Origin: BM714 sp964484935
GTDB taxonomy: Bacteria; Bacillota; Clostridia; Peptostreptococcales; BM714
Length of the DNA: 64,000 bases
Reading direction: 5' to 3'
Assembly: GCA_964484935.1 (NCBI GenBank)
Contig: CAZAFW010000002.1
Coordinates: 1 to 64,000 of the forward strand
The notes beneath the pieces were generated by a model. It was not told where the DNA came from. It saw nothing but the letters and a program-made list of their open reading frames with translations, and ran no database searches. This document shows, one piece after another, positions 32,875 through 41,286 of the stretch (positions are counted from its first letter, which is position 1; every line of letters starts with the position of its first letter). The translations under genes were made by a program, and so were the position numbers.

Positions 32875-34047
32875 CTATATTCTGCTAACGCCGCTTTTAA
32901 TTGCTGCGTCTGCAACTGCTTTTGAGACCCTTTTGACAATCCGCTCGTCAAACGGGTTTGGAATAATGTATTCCGGAGTAAGTTCCGATTCATCTATTAT
33001 TGATGCTATGGCGATGGATGCCGCTATTTTCATTTCCTCGTTTATGTCTGATGCCCTAACATCAAGCGTTCCTCTGAAAATCCCCGGAAAGGCCAATACG
33101 TTGTTCAATTGATTTGGAAAATCGCTTCTTCCTGTTCCAACCACAAATGCCCCTGCTTTTTTAGCCAAATCCGGCATTATTTCAGGCTCGGGATTCGCCA
33201 TTGGAAACACAAGCGGCTTTTCATTCATAGAAGCAACCATTTCTTCAGAAACAATCTTAGCGGCGGATACCCCGATAAAAACATCCGTCCCTTTCATAGC
33301 ATCGGCTAATGAACCGGTGATTCCTTTGGGATTTGTCAACTTTGCAATCTCTTCCTTGCTGAAATCATTTTTAACGGCCCCCGGATGCAATATACCTCGC
33401 CTGTCGCAGACTTTTATGTCGTTTGCGCCCAAAGCCAAAAGCATCTTGGCTATTGCGCTTCCCGCGCTTCCCGCACCGTTTATAACTATTTTTATATCTC
33501 CAATTTTCTTTTCTGCCAATTTAAGCGCATTGATCATGCCTGCAATGACCACAACCGCAGTGCCATGCTGGTCATCATGAAATACAGGAATATCAAGCTT
33601 TTCTTTCAGTCGCCTCTCTATTTCGACACACCTGGGAGCCGATATATCTTCAAGATTTATCCCCCCGAAAGTGGGTGCCATGCGTATTACTGTTTCGACA
33701 ATTTCATCGACATCTTTGGTGTCCAGACAAATAGGAAAAGCGTCTACATCCCCAAATTCTTTGAATAGAACTGCTTTACCCTCCATGACCGGCATTGCCG
33801 CCTCGGGTCCTATGTCTCCAAGTCCAAGCACAGCCGTACCGTCGCTTACAACAGCTACGAGATTCCCCTTTGAAGTGTATTTGTAAACAAGGTTCTTGTC
33901 TTTATTGATCTTTCTGCAAGGCTCGGCCACGCCAGGTGTGTAGGCTGTGCTAAGGTCGTCCTTGTTTGCAACAGCCACCTTTGAAGCAACAGAAATCTTG
34001 CCTTTGTTTTCCTCATGCATCTTCAAGCTTATTTCCGAGTAATTCAT
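32875..34047 (-). CDS. Malic enzyme family protein, possible oxaloacetate decarboxylase (CitM-like)
   Basis: The product has 390 residues from ATG 34047 (GGGGGG 9 bp upstream). TAYTPGVAEPC, the catalytic Lys region MEGKAVLFKEFG, INLEDISAPRC with metal ligands, PVFHDDQHGTA, and the NAD site INGAGSAGSAIA fit NAD-malic enzyme. In Lactococcus a related protein, CitM, decarboxylates oxaloacetate released by citrate lyase. No OadAB or other oxaloacetate decarboxylase is seen in this cluster, so this gene is the best candidate for that step (inference). It would also convert malate to pyruvate. It is encoded between the transporter and citB. Confidence 0.87.
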   Translation of the reverse strand: MNYSEISLKMHEENKGKISVASKVAVANKDDLSTAYTPGVAEPCRKINKDKNLVYKYTSKGNLVAVVSDGTAVLGLGDIGPEAAMPVMEGKAVLFKEFGDVDAFPICLDTKDVDEIVETVIRMAPTFGGINLEDISAPRCVEIERRLKEKLDIPVFHDDQHGTAVVVIAGMINALKLAEKKIGDIKIVINGAGSAGSAIAKMLLALGANDIKVCDRRGILHPGAVKNDFSKEEIAKLTNPKGITGSLADAMKGTDVFIGVSAAKIVSEEMVASMNEKPLVFPMANPEPEIMPDLAKKAGAFVVGTGRSDFPNQLNNVLAFPGIFRGTLDVRASDINEEMKIAASIAIASIIDESELTPEYIIPNPFDERIVKRVSKAVADAAIKSGVSRI

Positions 34048-34141
34048 ATTAATTTGCCCCCCGTTAATGAATTCGTTGAATAGTTGATTTCTTGTTTTCA
34101 TAATAAACGAGGCTTTCCCTCAGGAAAGCATTACCGTCTTA

Positions 34142-34170
34142 AAAAAACATTTAGTCAATAAAAAACATTT
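34142..34170. promoter_or_regulatory. Direct repeats upstream of the malic enzyme-like gene, possible CitB sites
   Basis: AAAAAACATTT occurs at 34142-34152 and again at 34160-34170, 18 bp apart, in a 235-bp gap between citB and the malic enzyme gene. Two half-sites about 1.7 helical turns apart could be CitB/DcuR-type operators controlling the fermentation genes. The AT content means chance cannot be excluded. The rest of the gap holds no gene that I can see. Confidence 0.4.
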
Positions 34171-34281
34171 CGTTAATATATTATCGAATAAAAAAAAATA
34201 ACCGACACCCGAAGGACCGATTATTCAACGCACTTTTATTCATATATTCCATAAAGATCATAAAAACCACTGATTCTATTT

Positions 34282-34965
34282 TCACTCTTTTATTATCCTG
34301 TATACATAACTCGGCCTACCCACGCTCCCATACTCAACTTCACACTCGATAGCTCCAACCGAATCAAGATACTCAAGATATCTCCTTGCTGTAACACGGC
34401 TTACACCGGCTTTTTCAGCCACCTCATCGGCATTTAAAAAAACTTCATCATTTTCTTTCAGCTTGAGGCTAATCCTCTCCAAAGTTTTTTCATGCAAACC
34501 CTTGGGAAGACTTTTTCTGCTCTTTAGATCCGCCAATCTACCCTTTGTAAGTTTGTCTATATCCTCCTGGCTGGCCGAACCCTCTTCATTAAAAAATTTG
34601 TATCTTCCCCTGTACTTCTCCAGCGCCTCCTTCAGCCTTTCAAATTTAAAAGGCTTGATAAGATAATCAACCGCTCCAAGTTTAAGGGCCTTGTCTATCA
34701 CCTCAAGCTCCTTGGCAGCCGTCACCAGTATCACATCTACTTGTATAAAACGATTTCGTATCTTCTCCAATAGTTTCAAGCCGTCTACCTTGGGCATATA
34801 AATGTCAAGAATCACCAAATCAATGTCCTCGGTTCTCAGTACTCTTAAAGCCTCCTCTCCGTCGCCGATATTCTTGACAACAGAAAATCCGGCAATTGAA
34901 TCGACATATCTCTGGTTAAGGTAAGCCACCATTGGGTCATCTTCCACAACCAATACCTTAATCAT
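34282..34965 (-). CDS. citB: CitB/DpiA family response regulator
   Basis: The product has 227 residues. The receiver has VVEDDPMVAYLN, phospho-Asp in LVILDIYMPKVDG near residue 56 and Lys in YLIKPFKFERL. The C-terminal DNA-binding domain (~165-227) reads LNADEVAEKAGVSRVTARRYLEYLDSVG, typical of CitB/DcuR. It overlaps the kinase gene by 8 bp. It likely activates the citrate genes downstream when citrate is present. Confidence 0.92.
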   Translation of the reverse strand: MIKVLVVEDDPMVAYLNQRYVDSIAGFSVVKNIGDGEEALRVLRTEDIDLVILDIYMPKVDGLKLLEKIRNRFIQVDVILVTAAKELEVIDKALKLGAVDYLIKPFKFERLKEALEKYRGRYKFFNEEGSASQEDIDKLTKGRLADLKSRKSLPKGLHEKTLERISLKLKENDEVFLNADEVAEKAGVSRVTARRYLEYLDSVGAIECEVEYGSVGRPSYVYRIIKE

Positions 34966-36562
34966 ACTCCACCTCCTTGGGCAACGTAACCCTGAACAAA
35001 GTGCCTATCCCCTTTTCAGAATCAACGTTAATCACTCCGCCCAACTCTTTTACCGTTTTTCTTACAATAAAAAGTCCTTCTCCTCCGCTTCCTTCTTTTG
35101 TCGTGTATCCTTTTTCAAATATTCTTTTCAAGTCGCATCCGGATATTCCTATGCCTCGATCTTCTATTTCCATAAAAATGGTCTCGCTATCCTCAAAAAC
35201 ATAAAGCTTTACAACCTTGTTCTCTTCTGTTTTAGTCGTCGCAAAAAATGCATTTTCAAGCAAATTGCCCAATATCTTTATAATTGAGCTGCTCTTTATG
35301 CGACCATGATGACGTTCCAGGCGGCTTCTCTCATCAATTTGTACGATGACTCCCAATTCGCCTGCACGGCTCATTTTTCCCAAGAGCAATCCTGCAACAG
35401 TGGGATCCTGTATTCTTTTTACAATCCCGGCAGTCAGTGTCTGCTGGTTCCTTGTAATCCCCACTATGTATTTCTCTGCTTCAGAGTAATCCTTTATCTG
35501 TATCAGTCCCAAAACAACATGAAGCTTGTTCATAAATTCATGTGTGTTGGCCCTGAGAGCTTCTACTATTTGATTAACGCCAGTCAACTCCTCTGCTATC
35601 TTTAGCATTTCAGTCTTGTCCCTGAATGTAGCCAATGCACCTAGTATTTTCCCTTGCCTTATAATGGGCACACGGTTGGTAAGTATGATCTTGTCCCCTA
35701 CAACTTGCTCGCTGTCATATTCGGCTTTTCCTGTCCTTAAAACAATCCTTAGTCGGCTTGTGGGGAATACCGACTCTACGCTCTTTCCTATGAGCGTGGA
35801 TGCGTCCTTTTGACTGCTTCCCAATATTTGCAAAGCCGAATCATTTACAAGCGTTACATTTCCTTCACTGTCAACAGAAATTATGCCCTCGTGAATCGCA
35901 TCAAGCATTCCGGTCTTTTCCGTATAAAGCTTTGCAATTTCCTCCGGTTCAAGCCCCAGCAAGGATTTTTTTATATTCCCAGCCAATAGAAATGCTCCCG
36001 CTATGCCAATTACAACGGTAAGAAAAACAAGAACCACTATTGTTCTAAGTGCGTCTTGTTTTGCATTGTATATACTTTGGGTAAGTGTCCCTACAGCCAC
36101 AAATCCAACTTGCTCGTTTTCGTAAAATATCGGAGCCAAAGCCCGCAAAGATCTCCCAAGAGTCCCCACACTCTCCGAAATGTACTCTTCTCCGCTCGCG
36201 ACAACCTTCTTTTCGTCGCCTCCAACGAATTTTTTTCCAATGCGCTCCTCAACCGGATGTGAATATCTTATGCTGTCCATATCTGCGACAACAATAAATT
36301 CTATGTCCTCCACCGCTTTAAGATACCTCGAAACTTCTGTCTGGACACTTCCCGAAATATCTTTTTTTGAGAGGGCTTCAGCTATGTCATCCGATTTTGA
36401 AACCAATGCCGCAATATTGCGTATGTTTTCCTCGACGCGAGCTTGTACATTTTCATTTGTCCACGTTGTTGCAAAAGATGCCAAAATGGCTATTGAAACC
36501 AAAACCAATATAATTACCAACATCATTATTTTTGATTCTAGCTTTAGTACTCTCTTTGCCAT
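34958..36562 (-). CDS. citA: CitA/DpiB family citrate sensor kinase
   Basis: The product has 534 residues from ATG 36562 (AAGGTGA upstream). Membrane helix at ~11-31, then a periplasmic PAS-like domain with VVADMDSIRYSHPVEERIG and LGRSLRALAPIF, where the Arg/His/Ser positions match the citrate-contacting motifs of Klebsiella CitA. A second helix lies at ~177-197, then a cytoplasmic PAS (DAIHEGIISVDSEG) and the kinase core with the H-box RANTHEFMNKLHVVLG, the N-box NLLENAFFATT and the G-box GSGGEGLFIV. First gene of the citAB operon. Confidence 0.92.
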   Translation of the reverse strand: MAKRVLKLESKIMMLVIILVLVSIAILASFATTWTNENVQARVEENIRNIAALVSKSDDIAEALSKKDISGSVQTEVSRYLKAVEDIEFIVVADMDSIRYSHPVEERIGKKFVGGDEKKVVASGEEYISESVGTLGRSLRALAPIFYENEQVGFVAVGTLTQSIYNAKQDALRTIVVLVFLTVVIGIAGAFLLAGNIKKSLLGLEPEEIAKLYTEKTGMLDAIHEGIISVDSEGNVTLVNDSALQILGSSQKDASTLIGKSVESVFPTSRLRIVLRTGKAEYDSEQVVGDKIILTNRVPIIRQGKILGALATFRDKTEMLKIAEELTGVNQIVEALRANTHEFMNKLHVVLGLIQIKDYSEAEKYIVGITRNQQTLTAGIVKRIQDPTVAGLLLGKMSRAGELGVIVQIDERSRLERHHGRIKSSSIIKILGNLLENAFFATTKTEENKVVKLYVFEDSETIFMEIEDRGIGISGCDLKRIFEKGYTTKEGSGGEGLFIVRKTVKELGGVINVDSEKGIGTLFRVTLPKEVEYD

Positions 36563-36749
36563 AAAATCACCTTCCCTTGCAAGCAATTGAACACTTCTAA
36601 ATTTGTTTTAACAATTATATCACAAAGGCATTTTCTCATGATTAAAAAATGAATTGATTCCCTGTTTAATCAAAATATTTGATTTCTATTTGTTGCACTT
36701 ATGATATCACACAATTTAATATAAATAGTCAAATCTGAAGAGTTTATTA

Positions 36750-36758
36750 TGCTATAAT
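36750..36758 (+). promoter_or_regulatory. Extended -10 promoter for the thioredoxin-like gene
   Basis: TG-C-TATAAT at 36750-36758, an extended -10 element, 70 bp upstream of the ATG at 36828. The -35 match is poor. The rest of the 36563-36827 gap is AT-rich and should also hold the divergent citA promoter; no other gene is visible. Confidence 0.5.
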
Positions 36759-36827
36759 TGCACTAGCTTTAACTCATTTGGTTTAGTTGCTGAAACTTAT
36801 GCAAAAACAATATCGGGAGAAAAACAT

Positions 36828-37154
36828 ATGAAAGAAATACTGGTTTTGGGATCGGAATGCATGAAAAGCTCTTACTACAGAAACCTGGTGCAGGATATAG
36901 TTGACAAAATGGATTTGGACATAGAAGTAAAGAAAATCATCGAACCTCCAATAATAGAGAGCTTTGGCATCGAAGTGGGGTGCTCAAACTCATATTGTCC
37001 GGGTTGCAACTTTGTCAATATAGGAAAAGATGAAAAATACACTCCGGCACTTGTCGTTGACGGAAAGGTTGTATTTCACAGCAGCTTCCCGGCCAAACAG
37101 GAATTTGAAGACATGTTTAAAAATATGAGTTCATCTTCTTTAAGGCAGAAATAA
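36828..37154 (+). CDS. Thioredoxin-like small protein with altered active site
   Basis: The product has 108 residues. The fold and order (KEILVLGSECMKSSYYRNLV, then TPALVVDGKVVFHS, then a C-terminal helix) resemble the MTH895/TM0996 thioredoxin-like family. The usual CxxC near the N-terminus reads CMKS here, so only one thiol remains. A different cluster of Cys (GCSNSYCPGCNF, near residue 51) has been gained in the middle and could form the redox or metal site. GGGAG precedes the ATG. It is monocistronic with a terminator that also serves the converging gene. Confidence 0.75.
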   Translation: MKEILVLGSECMKSSYYRNLVQDIVDKMDLDIEVKKIIEPPIIESFGIEVGCSNSYCPGCNFVNIGKDEKYTPALVVDGKVVFHSSFPAKQEFEDMFKNMSSSSLRQK

Positions 37155-37201
37155 TCCAAAAATAATAATAACAATCAACTACCCTTCCATTAAAATCAAA
37201 A

Positions 37202-37223
37202 GTCGCCATATAAAAATGGCGAC
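37202..37223. terminator. Convergent terminator
   Basis: GTCGCCAT (37202-37209) and ATGGCGAC (37216-37223), 6-nt loop, with a T-rich tract on the minus strand and a weaker one on plus. It separates the converging genes ending at 37154 and 37240. Confidence 0.8.
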
Positions 37224-37239
37224 CCTTAAAAACCTTCTT

Positions 37240-37671
37240 CTATGATTCGCAAATCACTTTCCAATTCTCCATTGTATTGGCAAGCGAATGTCCAAGCAGT
37301 TTTTCAACCATCTTCAAATCCGCGATCTTGCCAAGTACTCCTTTTTTTAAGGAATATCTCCAATCAATTTCCGCATCTGTTCCATTTCCGTTCGGGGACA
37401 ACTTTACAATTATTTCACCCTCCATGGATCCGCTGAATTGGCCTTTCCACTCTGGCAATGTGTCTTTTACAACCTCAATTTTTATTGGAATCTGCTTTCC
37501 CATTACAGAATATCTAAAATCTATTATCGTTCCAACTCCTCCGTCTCCTGTCACCTTGTCCGGGCCGATAAAATTAGAATACCATTCAGGCCATGTGTAA
37601 GGATTTCTTCCATATCGATTTACCTTTTCCATAGGAGCATCTATAAATATGCTCTTTTTAGCTTCTCCCAT
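37240..37671 (-). CDS. SRPBCC (polyketide cyclase/START-like) family protein
   Basis: The product has 143 residues from ATG 37671 (GGAGG 8 bp upstream). KKSIFIDAPMEKVNRYG at the start, then NPYTWPEWYSNFIGPDKV and a beta-rich middle ending with a long C-terminal helix (GHSLANTMENWKVICE) are typical of the SRPBCC helix-grip fold. These bind hydrophobic ligands; the ligand is not known. It is transcribed alone. Confidence 0.8.
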   Translation of the reverse strand: MGEAKKSIFIDAPMEKVNRYGRNPYTWPEWYSNFIGPDKVTGDGGVGTIIDFRYSVMGKQIPIKIEVVKDTLPEWKGQFSGSMEGEIIVKLSPNGNGTDAEIDWRYSLKKGVLGKIADLKMVEKLLGHSLANTMENWKVICES

Positions 37672-37756
37672 TTGAATCGCCTCCAAAATCAAAATCCATA
37701 GAATAAATATACAAATTCATTCATATCCATAGGCACCACCCTTGTTTTCAAAAAAC

Positions 37757-37782
37757 AAAAATCGACCAACATGGCCGATTCA
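37757..37782 (-). terminator. Likely terminator of the papain-like membrane protein gene
   Basis: On the minus strand AATCGGCC, loop ATGTT, GGTCGATT (37780-37760), one G-U pair, followed by TTTTG. It lies 170 bp beyond the stop at 37952; the sequence between shows no gene. Confidence 0.6.
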
Positions 37783-37951
37783 GCAAAAACATCATTTGAT
37801 TTTTAATTAAGCATTTTCTTAAAACATAATTCCTTAAGAATATTTTGCCACGACCTGTGCAGTGTTTTCTATACCCAAAATCATACTTGATAATCGTTTT
37901 TATTGTGTTTTATGGCTGTGACATGTTTCTTTTTTTGAAACAAATCCCATT

Positions 37952-39058
37952 TTACGCTTTTTTCAATTCGAGTCCTTCAACATTGCTGTTGAGATAAATC
38001 TCATAACAAAATTTTAGTTTTCTATGATAGTCAAGCTCCACCAAATCTGTCGGTTTGACTCTTCCGTCTGCTTTGTCGAAGTATTCAAGACCCGCATGCT
38101 TAAGCATGTTGTATACAAACTGCGAACAAAACATTATGTTCGGTCTCAAAGATTTTTTGATTACCAGCCCAAGCATATTATACGCGCTTCCATTCTTATT
38201 GATTTCCTTCAGTTTGTCAATCAGTTTATTCTTTTGCTCCCTTGTTACATCTAATTCATAAACAATCAGCGATGAATCATCCTTTTTATTAAAAAACTCT
38301 ACCATCTCCCTATTAAGTCCGGGAGGATAAATTTTTTCACCGCCATTATAGCTTATGATTGTTTTTAAATCCCTGTCGAACGAGAGTGAGGCGTGATTAT
38401 ATTGTTTTCTGGTAAAGGCAGATATTACCTCGCTTGCCGCACTTCCGGTATTTGAGACCACTATATATATATGGGGATCCGAAATGCTGGATTCAGCTTC
38501 AGTAAAATAAGCTTCAGTAAGCGAGCCTCCATTAAGATATTGTATTGAGCTGTGCCTTGGCAGCTCTCCTGCAATTGCAAATAATCTTTCAGGAGTCAGC
38601 ATTTTTCGCAATTGCCCCATGTCATCAAGTTTTTCTTGGATTTTCTCGTTGACATCATGAAGCTGGGCAAAACTCATTGTATTCAGCTCTTTTGCAGAAG
38701 GGAGATAGAACTCGGTATAATTTTGAACTGTAACTATATATTCTATCAAGTAAGGCAATGAAACCACAAATACTCCCAAAGCATTGTTGAGTATATTGGC
38801 CAAAGTAAAACTAGAAATTGCATGCATGTACCGAAAAAAGAATATTGTCTGCGCTATCACCAAAAGCATATATAGAAATATAAGATAGAATTTAAACCGT
38901 TTTTTCGATTGAATTCTTGACGCACGCAAAATCATTATCCAAAAAACAAGCTGTGATGCAATTATAAAAAGCAGAGCATCTCCGTATGTAACAAGAACTA
39001 GAATCAACAGCATTCTGCTTATCTGTATAAATAATTTTGATTGTTTGATGTCATTCAT
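37952..39058 (-). CDS. Membrane protein with permuted NlpC/P60 (YiiX-like) cysteine peptidase domain
   Basis: The product has 368 residues. Four hydrophobic helices occupy residues ~12-118. A linker with a coiled-coil segment follows (VNEKIQEKLDDMGQLRKML). The C-terminal domain (~195-368) reads HIYIVVSNTG, then KQYNHASLSFD with the candidate catalytic His, and IMFCSQFVYNML with the candidate Cys, the order expected for circularly permuted papain-like YiiX/BtrG proteins. Membrane anchoring suggests action on lipids or cell-wall components. It is monocistronic. Catalytic role is inferred from fold only. Confidence 0.78.
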   Translation of the reverse strand: MNDIKQSKLFIQISRMLLILVLVTYGDALLFIIASQLVFWIMILRASRIQSKKRFKFYLIFLYMLLVIAQTIFFFRYMHAISSFTLANILNNALGVFVVSLPYLIEYIVTVQNYTEFYLPSAKELNTMSFAQLHDVNEKIQEKLDDMGQLRKMLTPERLFAIAGELPRHSSIQYLNGGSLTEAYFTEAESSISDPHIYIVVSNTGSAASEVISAFTRKQYNHASLSFDRDLKTIISYNGGEKIYPPGLNREMVEFFNKKDDSSLIVYELDVTREQKNKLIDKLKEINKNGSAYNMLGLVIKKSLRPNIMFCSQFVYNMLKHAGLEYFDKADGRVKPTDLVELDYHRKLKFCYEIYLNSNVEGLELKKA

Positions 39059-39161
39059 ATCAATAATCCTTCACTTTTAATTTGCTTGAATTTTACCTGT
39101 CAATGAACTATACCACATGGCCCTCTGTAGTTCAAACGTTTTCCTTAATGCATTGATTCAG

Positions 39162-39173
39162 CCTTCCGGAAGG
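39162..39173. repeat. Short palindrome in the rubrerythrin upstream region
   Basis: CCTTCCGGAAGG, perfect 12-bp palindrome, 160 bp upstream of the rubrerythrin start in a 270-bp region that otherwise shows no gene. Regulatory role unproven. Confidence 0.25.
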
Positions 39174-39332
39174 ATGCCCCATCCACTACACATTTTTACA
39201 ACAGATTCTAAAAAGCGCTTTTATATACACTTTTATTTGCTTTCGTTGGAAAAATTCTTCCTTTTAATGTATCATTGTATTGAACATGGAAGCACATATA
39301 TAAAAAAACAGTACAATTTCAAGGAGGATATG

Positions 39333-39917
39333 ATGAAAAGTTTGAAAGGCAGTAAGACTGCTGCAAATCTAATGGCTTCTTTTGCCGGGGAATCCCAAGC
39401 AAACATGAGATATTCGTACTATGCTTCACAGGCAAAAAAAGACGGTTATGTTCAAATAATGAATATCTTTGAGGAAACAGCCCGAAACGAAAAAGAGCAT
39501 GCAAAAAGGTTCTACAAATTCTTGAGAGATGAATTGGAAGGTAGTTCGATTGAAATAACCTCCGAATTCCCTGTAAACTTAGGCGATACAAAATCCAATT
39601 TGAAGGCTGCCGCCAACGGAGAACATGAAGAGCATGCAGAAATGTATCCTGCATTCGCAAAAATTGCAGCCGAGGAAGGCTTCAATGAGATATCCGTAAT
39701 TTTCAAGGAGATTGCTGAAGTAGAGGAAAGGCATGAAAAAAGATTCTTGAAGCTTCTTGAAAACATCGAAAACGGAACTGTTTTCACTAGGGAAGAATCT
39801 GTTGAATGGAAGTGCAACAATTGCGGATACATCCACAAGGGAAAATCAGCTCCAAACAAATGTCCCGCCTGCGATCATCCTATAGACCATTTCGAGCTTT
39901 TTGCAGAAACTTACTAA
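39333..39917 (+). CDS. rbr: Rubrerythrin
   Basis: The product has 194 residues from ATG 39333 (AAGGAGG 5 bp upstream; ATG 39330 is too close, and a longer frame from 39117 has no site). The ferritin-like diiron domain carries the Glu/His ligands in FAGESQANMRY, EETARNEKEHAKRFY, GEHEEHAEMYPAF and EIAEVEERHEKRF. The C-terminal rubredoxin domain has CNNCGYIHKG and CPACDHP. The enzyme reduces hydrogen peroxide with electrons from reduced rubredoxin or NADH systems and protects anaerobes from oxygen. It is transcribed alone. Confidence 0.96.
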   Translation: MKSLKGSKTAANLMASFAGESQANMRYSYYASQAKKDGYVQIMNIFEETARNEKEHAKRFYKFLRDELEGSSIEITSEFPVNLGDTKSNLKAAANGEHEEHAEMYPAFAKIAAEEGFNEISVIFKEIAEVEERHEKRFLKLLENIENGTVFTREESVEWKCNNCGYIHKGKSAPNKCPACDHPIDHFELFAETY

Positions 39918-39922
39918 ATTTT

Positions 39923-39962
39923 AAGCCTACAGGCACCAATTGTGCCTGTAGGCTTTTATTTT
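39923..39962 (+). terminator. Terminator of rbr
   Basis: AAGCCTACAGGCAC (39923-39936), 5-nt loop, GTGCCTGTAGGCTT (39942-39955), then TTATTTTTTT. Confidence 0.92.
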
Positions 39963-40043
39963 TTTATAGTATATGAAATTAGAAACAGAAATTTCTTAAT
40001 TATATATGATAGATTGAGATGCATTTGCCGCTTTCAAGTGATA

Positions 40044-40712
40044 TCAAAAGCCCCTCGTCTGGCCTTTCCATGGTGGTTCCATATTTTTTTCAAACTCTTC
40101 CACTCCCGGTCCTCCAAGGGAGCGCAAGCGCCATATTCCATATATATAGCTCAGAACAAGAACAATCACATTGGCCGGCATGCTCAATATGGTGTTGACC
40201 AAGAACAAACCTGTCGCATCACGCCTTAAAAACAAAACTATCTGAAGAAAAAGTTTAAGAGCAAAAAATACTGTCCAAAATATTGTCACCTCTGTGTAAG
40301 CGGGCCTCACGTCCTGTCTCCAAAACCACTTCAATTCCCAGCCTCTGGACAAATGGCTGACCCAGGCCGCAAGCGGTTTTTTTATTATCAGGCTTATGCC
40401 CGATGCAACGATAAAACTGACACTTCCAATTATTTTAGGGATATAATAATTTGCCGCATTCCCTGCAATATATGAAAATCCCGCCGCGACGCTGACTCCA
40501 ACCAACCCTCCAAATGCGTATTTCCATGTTTGTCTGAATGCAAGTCTTGCTATTCCAATTAGAACCGCTGAGCATATGGCCAAAATCGATGCCCAATTGA
40601 TTCCATACATGCCATTTGCAATAATAAATACAATTGGCGGAACGAGCGCATCCAAGGTCTTCCCTGTCAGCACCGTTTTCAGTTCTTCTATGATTTCATT
40701 TCCCTTGTTCAT
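40044..40712 (-). CDS. DUF3159-like membrane protein
   Basis: The product has 222 residues with about six hydrophobic helices. LDALVPPIVFIIANGMYG near the start, RQTWKYAFGGLVGV, and RRDATGLFLVNTILSMPANV near 175 follow the DUF3159 pattern (LPxxVF...; a conserved Trp/Arg-rich loop HLSRGWELKWFWRQD). The function is unknown. It is encoded 30 bp after the DUF1475-like gene on the same strand, so the two are likely one operon. Confidence 0.72.
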   Translation of the reverse strand: MNKGNEIIEELKTVLTGKTLDALVPPIVFIIANGMYGINWASILAICSAVLIGIARLAFRQTWKYAFGGLVGVSVAAGFSYIAGNAANYYIPKIIGSVSFIVASGISLIIKKPLAAWVSHLSRGWELKWFWRQDVRPAYTEVTIFWTVFFALKLFLQIVLFLRRDATGLFLVNTILSMPANVIVLVLSYIYGIWRLRSLGGPGVEEFEKNMEPPWKGQTRGF

Positions 40713-40742
40713 CTTTCGGACGTCCTTTCAAATATAAGATTC

Positions 40743-41096
40743 TCATCCCTTTGATTTTGAAATCACATCATCTTTTTTTGCCCCAAGGAAAAATTCAAGC
40801 CAATCTCCATCACTTTTGTAAAAAACCTTCAGCAAATATATGCAAGCCGTAAAAAACCCGAGAATCATCATCATTGTCACCCATGCAATGCTGCTTGCAA
40901 TAGATTTTTCACGAAATACAATCCACATTGAGAACAATGCAAATCCGACATACAGGTCTATCATTGACATTACCCCCCACGGATTGGCCATCAGCTCTGC
41001 ACCGTCATTAAAAAAATCTCCATTTGTAAAACCGTTTGCAAGACCCAATGTCATTATTGCCAGCCCTATCCATGCAACAGCTTTGCCTGCTTTCAT
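40743..41096 (-). CDS. Small membrane protein (DUF1475-like)
   Basis: The product has 117 residues from ATG 41096 (GGGGG 6 bp upstream). Three hydrophobic helices; NPWGVMSMIDLYVGFALFSM and WVTMMMILGFFTACIYLL resemble the DUF1475 signature. No catalytic residues are evident. It precedes the DUF3159-like gene. Confidence 0.65.
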   Translation of the reverse strand: MKAGKAVAWIGLAIMTLGLANGFTNGDFFNDGAELMANPWGVMSMIDLYVGFALFSMWIVFREKSIASSIAWVTMMMILGFFTACIYLLKVFYKSDGDWLEFFLGAKKDDVISKSKG

Positions 41097-41286
41097 ATAA
41101 AACCCCCATTTCATTTATTTCCATGAATCCGAAAAGAACATCGGTTTTCTTGAAACGCCGCTTATCAGCCTTTGCGCAATTCTCCAAAATGCACCAATTT
41201 TCATAGTTATACCCTAATGCATTTTCATTAAAACGATTGAAAATTTCATTAAGCATGTGAATTCAAAGTATTGCCTTTTTTTAACG

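Noticed and set aside
39117..39332. N-terminal extension of rubrerythrin
   Set aside because: The internal ATG has a perfect AAGGAGG and matches the normal rubrerythrin N-terminus.
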